Of a DNA stretch of 41,142 bases, positions 20,703 to 28,584 are shown piece after piece. Each line of letters opens with the position of its first letter. The stretch's first letter is position 1. This stretch comes from Actinomycetes bacterium (GTDB lineage: Bacteria; Actinomycetota; Acidimicrobiia; Acidimicrobiales; Aldehydirespiratoraceae), in contig JAJRXJ010000362.1 in assembly GCA_024276355.1 (NCBI GenBank), positions 1-41,142 on the forward strand, written 5' to 3'. The notes under the pieces are model-generated. The model made no database searches. It was not told where the DNA came from and worked only from the letters and a program-made list of their open reading frames with translations. The translations under genes were made by a program, and so were the position numbers.

Positions 20703-22546
20703 ACTGGAACTCCCAATCCGGACCACATACCCATGGACAAGGCGTCTGGTGGACACCGTTCGATGCACAAGGCACATCGGATGCACTTGGTCTCGTCGAT
20801 CATGAGAGCGGTACCTCCGGTGTAGCTGGAATCGACTTCTTCGGATGTGACCATCGAGAGGACATCGACGGGGCACACATCCACGCACAGGGCGCACAAC
20901 ACGCACTTCTGCACATCGAGCTGGATGTTCGCGAAGCAGCGAAGACACCGATTGGCCTCGCAGCGCGCCTGATCGGGGGTGAACCCGCTCTCGACCACGG
21001 CCAGACCCATGCGGCGACCGGTCTCGATGGTCGGCACGGCGTAACGATCGAATCGGTCGTAGATGTCGTCGAGGCGATGGAATTGACGAAGCTTGATCAT
21101 CCGACCGGGCTTGTCCTCAGGGAGAGACCCACCGAAGCTGCGGTGGATGGCCGTGGCCGACCGACGGCCGTCGGCGATCGCGTCGATGAGCGTGCGAGGT
21201 CCCTTGGCAGCGTCGCCGCCGGACCAAACGTCGGGGAGTGAGGTGGCGCCGGTGTCGGGATCGACCTGGATGGTTCGGCGGGGACTGGTCTCGGGGCCGT
21301 CGTCACCCAGGGAATCGAGATCGATTGCCTGTCCGATGGCAAGGATGATGGTGTCGGCCTCCAGGGTTTGGAGGTCGTCGTCGAACTTGGGGGCGAAGCG
21401 ATGGTTCTCGTCGAACAGGGAAGTGACGCCCTTGGTCTCGAGCCCGGTGACCTTGCCGTCGGATGAGAGGATCCGGTTGGGTCCGCGGCTCGGGAGGAAC
21501 TCGATTCCTTCCTCCTTGGCCTCTTCGATCTCGAATTCGTGGGCCGGCATCTGCTCTCGGGACTCGAGCGACATGACGGTGATCTTCCGCGCCCCGGCCT
21601 TGGCGGCGAGTCTGGCGGCGTCGATGGCCTCGAACATGGTCGAGCGATCACCGCTGGTGTCGACGGATGCCGCTATCTCCGCGGCGCGCTTGGCGTCGTA
21701 GTCGGCAGCTCGGAGCGCGGTTCTCGCGGCGTCCATGGCGACATCGCCGCCGCCGACGACAATCACCCTCTCACCGATGTCGACGGAGTATCCGCGGTTC
21801 ATGTTGATCAGGAACTCGATGGCCTTGAACACCCCGTCGGAGTCGCCGCCCTCTATGTCGAGACCACGACCGAGAGTGGCCCCAATGGAGAGGAACACGG
21901 CGTCGTGGCGTTCCCGGAGTTCGGTGAGCGAAACATCGGTACCGAGCTTGGTGTTGTATTCGACCTGCACTCCCAAGCCGATGATGGCGTCTATGTCGCC
22001 CTGGAGCACCTTGCGGTCGAGCCGGTACTCGGGGATCCCCAACCACATTGCCCCGCCGAGCTTGTCGGTCGCCTCGTAGACGGTGACCTTGTAGCCGAGC
22101 CGTCGCAGATCATGGGCGCACGCCATGCCCGCGGGTCCGCCGCCGACGATTCCCACGCTCTGGTCGAGCTCGACCGTGGGAGGGGCGGCAACCTTCTTCC
22201 ACACTTCGCCGTTGTCGCTCTCGGGTCCGAATTGTTCGGTGACGTAGCGCTTCAGGGCACGAATCGCGATCGGGTGATCGATCTCACCTCGTCGGCACGC
22301 ATCCTCGCAGGGTGCCGCACAAACTCGGCCACACACCGACGCAAACGGGTTGGGCATTCTGGCCGTGAGATAGGCGAACTCGTCCTCGCCGTCGGCGATC
22401 GCCGCCACGTAGGTTCCCGCATTTGTGTGAACCGGGCAGGCCGCCAGACAAGGGATGTTCTCGTCGTAGTAGGCCAATCCATCCGTGTTGTGCCAGTTGC
22501 TTCGTTTCTGCCAGGGAAGGCGGCCGTCATCTTCTGTGTCGGCCAT
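20699..22546 (-). CDS. NAD(P)/FAD-dependent oxidoreductase (glutamate synthase small-subunit-like) fused to C-terminal 2x[4Fe-4S] ferredoxin domain
   Basis: From MADTEDDGRLPWQKR; N-terminal Cys region (CLAACPVHTNAGTYV, CGRVCAAPCEDACRR), VGIVGGGPAGMACAHDLRR, VIVVGGGDVAMDAARTALR, C-terminal CVLCALCVDVCP and CIRCALCIERCP. Confidence 0.9.
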   Translation of the reverse strand: MADTEDDGRLPWQKRSNWHNTDGLAYYDENIPCLAACPVHTNAGTYVAAIADGEDEFAYLTARMPNPFASVCGRVCAAPCEDACRRGEIDHPIAIRALKRYVTEQFGPESDNGEVWKKVAAPPTVELDQSVGIVGGGPAGMACAHDLRRLGYKVTVYEATDKLGGAMWLGIPEYRLDRKVLQGDIDAIIGLGVQVEYNTKLGTDVSLTELRERHDAVFLSIGATLGRGLDIEGGDSDGVFKAIEFLINMNRGYSVDIGERVIVVGGGDVAMDAARTALRAADYDAKRAAEIAASVDTSGDRSTMFEAIDAARLAAKAGARKITVMSLESREQMPAHEFEIEEAKEEGIEFLPSRGPNRILSSDGKVTGLETKGVTSLFDENHRFAPKFDDDLQTLEADTIILAIGQAIDLDSLGDDGPETSPRRTIQVDPDTGATSLPDVWSGGDAAKGPRTLIDAIADGRRSATAIHRSFGGSLPEDKPGRMIKLRQFHRLDDIYDRFDRYAVPTIETGRRMGLAVVESGFTPDQARCEANRCLRCFANIQLDVQKCVLCALCVDVCPVDVLSMVTSEEVDSSYTGGTALMIDETKCIRCALCIERCPPDALSMGMWSGLGVPV

Positions 22547-22941
22547 CAGATACGCCCGGCCCGGTGTGACTTGTAGAGGACGAACAGCGAGCCGCTCAAC
22601 GCGATGGCGAACGATCCGGTCCCGACGATGTCCTGCAGTTTGACGTCGAGTTTGGCGACACTGTGAAGCCTGATCAGGTATGACGGGACGAAGACCGTCA
22701 GCACGACGACCAACACGAAGATGGTGATCGCCTTGATCCACGCGTCGAGCCACGAGTCTGAGTCGTGGTCGATCGGGGCGGTCAACCAGGAGCCCAGCAG
22801 GATCCATGAAGGTATGGCGAGAATCCCCACGATCGAGAAGACCGAAAGCCCGATCAAGGCGCCGCCGATGCCGGCGGCGACGAGGACCAACAAGAACACA
22901 CGTGCCAGCCCTGGGTTCACCTTCGCGAGCCTTGTCTTCAT
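22546..22941 (-). CDS. Small multi-TM protein of unknown function, first gene of the nar/bc block
   Basis: From MKTRLAKVNPGLARVFLLVLV with GGGAG RBS; about 4 hydrophobic segments; TGATG coupling to the oxidoreductase gene. Confidence 0.7.
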   Translation of the reverse strand: MKTRLAKVNPGLARVFLLVLVAAGIGGALIGLSVFSIVGILAIPSWILLGSWLTAPIDHDSDSWLDAWIKAITIFVLVVVLTVFVPSYLIRLHSVAKLDVKLQDIVGTGSFAIALSGSLFVLYKSHRAGRI

Positions 22942-23009
22942 GCTTCTCCCAAGTGTCTCAACCAGTGAATTCGTGTCTTTCGCAGTCTCACCCCAACACT
23001 CTTCGGACA

Positions 23010-23028
23010 TAAGGGCCTTTGGTCCTTA
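23010..23028. promoter_or_regulatory. Palindromic operator candidate (DosR/DevR-like) upstream of the nar/bc block
   Basis: TAAGGGCC-TTT-GGTCCTTA, 7 of 8 paired positions; minus strand AGGACCAAAGGCCC resembles the DosR-type GGGACTTNNGGCCC. Lies 69-87 bp upstream of the start at 22941. Confidence 0.5.
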
Positions 23029-23093
23029 CATCACTGGGATTCGACCGATGTCGACAGCGCATTTGATCACAACCGGCCGCGACGTGTCGGACT

Positions 23094-23468
23094 TCAGCGG
23101 TCAAGTACCAAAGTGGCCACGGTCAGTGGGCCGCGGTTGATCTCTCCGCGTACCTCTGACCTGCACCCGTTGATCCAGACCACCCCTGATGGGTTCGCCT
23201 CCAGGTTGGCGACCCAGTCGGAGTCTCCGCGAACCGTGCTCACCTTGAGCGTCTTGCCGACACGCCATGCCATCAGCGGCACCTGACGGGCCCGGCCGCT
23301 TCGGCGGCCGGTCGTTTCCAGAACCACGACTCCCCCACCGAGGGGCGGCGGCGAGCCGACACCTGCCCGAACCATCGGCTTCACAATTCCGTTCAGGACA
23401 CGAAACATTGCCCTCTCCGCCTCGACCCTGAGTGAACCGGTGGTTGATGTCGCTGCTGACTCTGTCAT
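23094..23468 (-). CDS. DUF385 / deazaflavin (F420)-dependent nitroreductase family protein
   Basis: VVLETTGRRSGRARQVPLMAWRVGKTLKVSTVRGDSDWVANLEANPSGVVWINGCRSEVRGEI. Confidence 0.75.
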   Translation of the reverse strand: MTESAATSTTGSLRVEAERAMFRVLNGIVKPMVRAGVGSPPPLGGGVVVLETTGRRSGRARQVPLMAWRVGKTLKVSTVRGDSDWVANLEANPSGVVWINGCRSEVRGEINRGPLTVATLVLDR

Positions 23469-23572
23469 GGGCACGAGTCAATCAAACAGACCGGGTTTCA
23501 CATCCCTAGGCGCGGGTGCCATCCGACACCATGTGTGACGGATGTCAAATGACTCGGTGTTCCCCATGCCTG

Positions 23573-23591
23573 TTAGGCATGGTTAACATGG
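23573..23591. promoter_or_regulatory. Candidate IdeR/DtxR-like iron box overlapping the iron permease start
   Basis: TTAGGCATGGTTAACATGG versus consensus TTAGGTTAGGCTAACCTAA, 12 of 19 by eye; GTTAnnCATGnnTAAC dyad. Confidence 0.35.
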
Positions 23592-24454
23592 ACGGCATGG
23601 GAGCCGGTCTACTCATCACCCTCCGCGAGGGCCTCGAGGTCTCGTTGGTGCTCGCAATCATTCTCGGTTACATCGATCGCCGCCCCGAGGAGGGGCTCCG
23701 CCGACGCGTGTGGATCGGCACAACAGCCGCGGCTGCGTCGTGCGTCGTGGCCGGTGTCGTCGTGTTCGCGGTCGTGGGTGGTCTCCACGGCAAGTCCGAA
23801 CAGGCCGTCGAGGGGGTCCTCGCACTCACCGCCGCTCTGGTACTCACCTGGATGATCTTCTGGATGCGGGCCAACGCACGCGGCATGACCACCGAGCTGC
23901 ATCAGAAGATCGATACGGCCATCACCAACTCACCGGGAACGCTCATGGCCGTCGCCTTCGTGGCCGTCGCCCGCGAGGGATTCGAGACCGTGCTGTTCCT
24001 GGTCGGTGCCGAAACCAGCTCGGCGTCGGGCGCCGAGGTCGTGATCGGGGGCCTGATCGGTCTCGCCATCTCCTCGGTCATGGGTGTGATCGTCTACAAG
24101 GGCAGCCACCACATCGACATTCAGTCGTTCTTCAAATGGACCGGAGCGCTGCTGATCGTCTTCGCCGCCGGTCTCTTCGCCAAGGGGATCCACGAGTTTC
24201 GGGAGCTTCTGGAGATCGACGCTTCCCTGGTTGCAGACCGGGTCTGGACCATCACCTCCGGGCCGTTCTCCGCCGGCCACACGCTCCATGACTTCCTGAA
24301 GGGCCTCTTCGGCTGGAGCCCGGCTCCCGAACGCATCCGCGTGGCCGCCTACCTCGCCTACCTCGTGCCGGTGTCGCGGTACTACTTCACCGGCACCTCG
24401 CGGCATACTCGCACCGGTGCAGACAGACCTCTCACGGCTACCCAAGCCGGCTGA
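23588..24454 (+). CDS. efeU: FTR1/EfeU-family high-affinity iron permease
   Basis: Two REGLE-type motifs (LREGLEVSLVLAIILGY and AREGFETVLFLVGA); multi-TM. Start uncertain (23579, 23588 or 23597). Confidence 0.85.
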   Translation: MDGMGAGLLITLREGLEVSLVLAIILGYIDRRPEEGLRRRVWIGTTAAAASCVVAGVVVFAVVGGLHGKSEQAVEGVLALTAALVLTWMIFWMRANARGMTTELHQKIDTAITNSPGTLMAVAFVAVAREGFETVLFLVGAETSSASGAEVVIGGLIGLAISSVMGVIVYKGSHHIDIQSFFKWTGALLIVFAAGLFAKGIHEFRELLEIDASLVADRVWTITSGPFSAGHTLHDFLKGLFGWSPAPERIRVAAYLAYLVPVSRYYFTGTSRHTRTGADRPLTATQAG

Positions 24455-25664
24455 CAGACGCCTCGCGGTCCGGGTAACACCCGACGCCCTGCGCCAGATA
24501 CGGGGTGGTCATCCGTGGGTGTACGACCAGTCGATCACCTCGGTGTCTCATCGCGGCCGACCCGGTGATCTCGCGGTCGTGTTCGATGAGCACCGATCGT
24601 TCGCGGCAATCGGATTGTGGGATCCCGACTCCCCCATTCGACTCAAGGTGCTTCATCTCGGCAAGCCGACCCCCATCGACCCGGCCTTCTGGCGGCTACG
24701 TGTCTCGGAGGCGGTCGAGTGGCGGCGCGGGCTCATGGAGTCCGGCGACAACACCGGTATGCGTCTGATCCACGGTGAGAACGATCGCCTGCCCGGACTG
24801 GTCCTCGACGTCTACTCCGGTGTGGCGGTCATCAAGATCTACTCGTCCGCCTGGCTGGCCCATCTGGCCACGGTCGTTTCGGTTGTGGCCGAAGTCGTCG
24901 CCCCGGATTCTCTGGTGCTGCGGACATCCAGGAGTGTCGCCCGACGCCTGCCCGAGTGGTTGCCACAGGGTTCTGCGCTGATCGGGCCCAAACCGGTAGA
25001 GCCGGTGATGTTCGTCGAGAATGGCCTGAACTTCGAAGCCCACCCACTCACCGGACAAAAAACCGGTCACTTCCTCGATCAGCGCGACAACCGGCTGATG
25101 GTGCGCGATCTCTCGTCCGGGCGACGCGTCCTCGATGTTTTCAGTTGCACCGGCGGATTCAGCGTCCACGCCGCCGCCGGCGGAGCCCGCGAAGTGTGCA
25201 GCGTCGACCTGTCTCGCAGCGCCGTCGATGCCGCCAAACGAAACATGGGTCACAACCGGGCCCTGGCCCGGGTTGCCGCATGCCGACACGAAGCCATCAC
25301 CGGCGACGCTTTCGAGGTGATGGCTGCCATGGCCGACAGAGGCGAAAAATATGGGGTCGTCATAGTCGACCCGCCATCTTTCGCCCAACGCCAGTCGAGC
25401 GTGCCTGCGGCCCTCAACGCCTACCGAAGGCTCACCGGACTGGCCCTCGACCTGCTCGAGGACGGAGGCACCCTCGTGCAAGCCTCGTGCTCGAGCCGAG
25501 TGACCGAAGAGGACTTCCACCAGCAGATCAGATCCGTTGCCCGGTCCAGGCGAGTCCGTCTCGACGAAAGGGCCCGCACCACCCACTGTCGGGACCATCC
25601 CATCGGTTTTCCCCACGGCGCCTACCTGAAGGCATTGTTCGCCGAGGTCCACCATGATCATTGA
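24417..25664 (+). CDS. Class I SAM-dependent rRNA methyltransferase (RlmI-like, PUA + MTase)
   Basis: GHPWVYDQSI, LPGLVLDVY, LTGQKTGHFLDQRDNR, VLDVFSCTGGFSVHAA, VIVDPPSFA. Confidence 0.9.
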   Translation: MQTDLSRLPKPADRRLAVRVTPDALRQIRGGHPWVYDQSITSVSHRGRPGDLAVVFDEHRSFAAIGLWDPDSPIRLKVLHLGKPTPIDPAFWRLRVSEAVEWRRGLMESGDNTGMRLIHGENDRLPGLVLDVYSGVAVIKIYSSAWLAHLATVVSVVAEVVAPDSLVLRTSRSVARRLPEWLPQGSALIGPKPVEPVMFVENGLNFEAHPLTGQKTGHFLDQRDNRLMVRDLSSGRRVLDVFSCTGGFSVHAAAGGAREVCSVDLSRSAVDAAKRNMGHNRALARVAACRHEAITGDAFEVMAAMADRGEKYGVVIVDPPSFAQRQSSVPAALNAYRRLTGLALDLLEDGGTLVQASCSSRVTEEDFHQQIRSVARSRRVRLDERARTTHCRDHPIGFPHGAYLKALFAEVHHDH

Positions 25665-25710
25665 GTCGGTCGAAGCACCCACGACATGACACTGCACTAA
25701 TTTCGGCCGG

Positions 25711-26025
25711 GTGAACCCAATCGTCGAGGCCCGGAACTCGCCCACCCACGGCACCGGCGTGTTCGCGCTCCAACCCATAAAGGAGGGCACCTTCATCGGC
25801 ACCTACCAGGGAAGCCCGACCGCAGTCGACGGGACCCACGTGCTTTGGGTCGACGACGGGAAGGGTTTCAAGGGAGTCGATGGCACCGGCGTGCTCCGAT
25901 ACCTCAATCACAGCCGCTCACCGAACACATGGTTCGACGGCCGAGACCTCTACGCCCTACGCGACATCGACGAAGGGGAAGAACTCCTGTTCGACTACGG
26001 GGAACACTGGGCCGACGTGCCCTGA
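25711..26025 (+). CDS. Small SET-domain protein (putative lysine methyltransferase)
   Basis: GTG start; HGTGVFALQPIKEGTFIGTY, LRYLNHSRSPNTWFDGRDLYALRDIDEGEELLFDYGEHW. Confidence 0.85.
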   Translation: MNPIVEARNSPTHGTGVFALQPIKEGTFIGTYQGSPTAVDGTHVLWVDDGKGFKGVDGTGVLRYLNHSRSPNTWFDGRDLYALRDIDEGEELLFDYGEHWADVP

Positions 26026-26038
26026 GCCGAACGCGGTC

Positions 26039-26845
26039 TCAGGTGAACGGCGACATCAGGTGGGAGACCGGGCCGGACTTGACGCCCGACAGGTCCCACT
26101 CAGCGCTCTCGGCAATGCTTGCCGACACGAACCTCTTGGCCTCCCGAACCGCATCAAGCGATGTGAGCCCGCGAGCCAGTGCCGCGGTGGTCGCGGCCGC
26201 GAACGTGCATCCCGAACCCCTCACGTTCACGGTCTCTCGGCGCGGTGACCGAATCAGTGTGGGCGACCCGTCCGATCCGACGACCACGTCGACGGCCTCA
26301 CTCCCCGGCAGCGCGCCGGCAGTGACAACCACCATCCCGGCACCCAGAGAGGCCAGATCGCGGGACGCGGCGAGTATGTCGTCGACAGAGCGAAGCTCGC
26401 GCCCGACCAGGATGGAGGCCTCGGCGAGATTGGGGGTGACCACCCGGGCCCTCGGAAACAATTCACGCCGGTAGGCGGACTCGACCTCGTCGGACACGAA
26501 CCGGTTGCCGCGCCCGTCGACCATCACCGGGTCGACCACCGGAGCCGGCAGCGATCCGTCGGCGACCCGACGGGCAACGTCGGCGACCACCTCGGCGGAG
26601 CCGAGCAAACCGGTCTTGACGGCCCCGGGATGAATCTCCGAAAGTATGGCGTCGAGCTGGCGGCCGACAAAGGCCGGATCGACCCGCTCGACTGCGTCGA
26701 CGGAGTCGAAATGCTGGACGGTGAGAGCGGTGATCGCCTGCACGCCGTGAACCCCGAATGCCGCAAAGGTGGTGACATCGGCGATGGCACCGGCACCCCC
26801 AAGCGGATCGTGTGCAGAAATGGCGAGCGCGGTCGGAGGCGTCAT
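26039..26845 (-). CDS. thiD: Hydroxymethylpyrimidine/phosphomethylpyrimidine kinase
   Basis: From MTPPTALAISAHDPLGGAGAIADVTTFAAFGVHGVQAITALTVQ; VVDPVMVDGRGNRF; VRGSGCTFAAA. Confidence 0.92.
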   Translation of the reverse strand: MTPPTALAISAHDPLGGAGAIADVTTFAAFGVHGVQAITALTVQHFDSVDAVERVDPAFVGRQLDAILSEIHPGAVKTGLLGSAEVVADVARRVADGSLPAPVVDPVMVDGRGNRFVSDEVESAYRRELFPRARVVTPNLAEASILVGRELRSVDDILAASRDLASLGAGMVVVTAGALPGSEAVDVVVGSDGSPTLIRSPRRETVNVRGSGCTFAAATTAALARGLTSLDAVREAKRFVSASIAESAEWDLSGVKSGPVSHLMSPFT

Positions 26846-26864
26846 CGGATGATCCTGCCACAAT

Positions 26865-27434
26865 GTGGCCATCGAAAACGACGACCGTGAGTACACCCGA
26901 GGAAGATTGTTGGTGGCCGTACCGGCTCTGCGCGACCCCAACTTCGATCGCTCTGTCATTTTCATGCTCGAACACGGCCCGGAAGGGGCTCTCGGTGTCG
27001 TCATCAACCGGCCAAGCGAGTTGCCGGTGGCCGGCACCATCGACGACTGGGCTGCGTTCGCCGCGGTACCCACAAACGTCTTCATAGGCGGTCCGGTGTC
27101 GCCCTCATCGGTGATCGCGCTGGCGACCGCCGATCCCGACTCAGCAACCTCCCACTGGACACCGGTGTTTGCCGACATCGGCACCATCGACCTCGAGGGC
27201 CAGCCGTCGCAGATACCCGGGTTGAGATCGGTGCGCTTGTTCGCCGGCTATGCCGGTTGGCAGTCGGGCCAGCTCGAAGGCGAACTTTCCACCGGCTCAT
27301 GGCTGGTGGTCGACGCGGTCAGCGAAGATCTTCTCGACCCGGAGCCGAAGTCATTGTGGTGGCGTGTCCTCGGACGCCAGACCGGCCCGATCAACCGACT
27401 CGCCAACTACCCGGAGGATCCCTGGGTCAACTGA
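26865..27434 (+). CDS. YqgE/AlgH (UPF0301) family protein
   Basis: RGRLLVAVPALRDPNFDRSVIFMLEHGPEGALGVVINRP; FIGGPV; RLFAGYAGWQSGQLEGEL. Confidence 0.93.
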   Translation: MAIENDDREYTRGRLLVAVPALRDPNFDRSVIFMLEHGPEGALGVVINRPSELPVAGTIDDWAAFAAVPTNVFIGGPVSPSSVIALATADPDSATSHWTPVFADIGTIDLEGQPSQIPGLRSVRLFAGYAGWQSGQLEGELSTGSWLVVDAVSEDLLDPEPKSLWWRVLGRQTGPINRLANYPEDPWVN

Positions 27435-27458
27435 ATCACCCAACATCCACCTGTGTGG

Positions 27459-28583
27459 TCAACCCGCGAAATCCCACACGCGGTCGAAATCGGCGAAGAT
27501 CAGATCGGCGACCCACGAAGCCGCAGTTCGGTTGAGATGGACTCCGTCGTTGACCCGAGCAGATGTGATGTCTCCATCGGGTGAGGCGACCCGGGTCGAG
27601 AACCCCCTCTCGCCGCCGAACATCGGCCATATGTCGACAGCGGTCACGAAATCCCGGGCATCGATCACGGCCGCGGCCAGCTCGTTCATGCGGGACACGG
27701 CGGCATTGAGATCGGCATCCCTCATGGGCGGCTGGGTGACCCAGAAAACCTGTCGACCGGGAGCTCTCAACAAGTCGAGAGTGACCTCGAGGCGGCGGCT
27801 CCACTCGGCCTCCCACTCGGGGGTGTCCCGCACTATCCGGTTGCCGTCGACATCTGCCATGTCCTGGTGGTCGTTCGCACCCATGAAAAGCACGACCGCC
27901 TCCGGATCGGACTTGTCGAGGATGGCGACGAGTTCGGCCGGCCAGTTGAAATAGTCGGGTCGGGCCAACCCGGTGGAGATGTGGAACTCCACGTCGACCT
28001 GAAGCGCTCGCGGTCCGCTCTCGGTGGAAACGGCCTGCGACAGGAACTCCATCTGGCTGTCACCCGCGAGGAAGACACGGAGAGGATCAGCGGCAGTGAC
28101 CGTGCGTATGGGATAGGGCGAGAGGGTCGTGGTGGTCGATGTGCTGGTGGTGCTCGTCGTGTCGGAGGACACCGCGGCGGCCGTGGTCGTGGTGACCGGG
28201 GGAACGACGGTGGAGGACACCACCGCGTCGATCGTGTCGATCTGTCGGCCGGCGCTCGTGCCGGAACCCCGGATGTCGATCACGAGGTCGTACGGGCGAT
28301 TGAGCGAGAGGAAATTCGCCAGTCGATCGACGCCATGGGCCACCGACAATTGCCGATCCCGCCAGGTCCCCAACGGTTGGCGCTCGGCGATCTCCACCAA
28401 CTTCGCGGTGGTGAGCAGTGCGGCGAGCGCCAACGAACCGAGGGCGGCCGCGACCACCTGCCAGGTGCCGGCCGTGCGTTCACTCAGGTCCTTCTCGCGC
28501 GCCTCCCTGAACTGCTCGTCGGTCCACGCGTCGGTCGAGATCTTGCGCCTTGTGGCCCGTTCGAGACTCTCGCTGTATTTCAT
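27459..28583 (-). CDS. SGNH/GDSL-like hydrolase (DUF459-type) with N-terminal TM and Thr/Ser-rich linker
   Basis: VFLAGDSQMEFL, VVLFMGANDHQDM, DGVHLNRTAASWVADLI; TTTTAAAVSSDTTSTTSTSTTTTLS linker. Confidence 0.82.
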   Translation of the reverse strand: MKYSESLERATRRKISTDAWTDEQFREAREKDLSERTAGTWQVVAAALGSLALAALLTTAKLVEIAERQPLGTWRDRQLSVAHGVDRLANFLSLNRPYDLVIDIRGSGTSAGRQIDTIDAVVSSTVVPPVTTTTAAAVSSDTTSTTSTSTTTTLSPYPIRTVTAADPLRVFLAGDSQMEFLSQAVSTESGPRALQVDVEFHISTGLARPDYFNWPAELVAILDKSDPEAVVLFMGANDHQDMADVDGNRIVRDTPEWEAEWSRRLEVTLDLLRAPGRQVFWVTQPPMRDADLNAAVSRMNELAAAVIDARDFVTAVDIWPMFGGERGFSTRVASPDGDITSARVNDGVHLNRTAASWVADLIFADFDRVWDFAG

Positions 28584-28584
28584 G

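Noticed and set aside
28129-28215. Short repetitive ACC/GTG-rich stretch as a DNA repeat element
   Set aside because: Explained by the Thr/Ser-rich linker codons of the SGNH protein.
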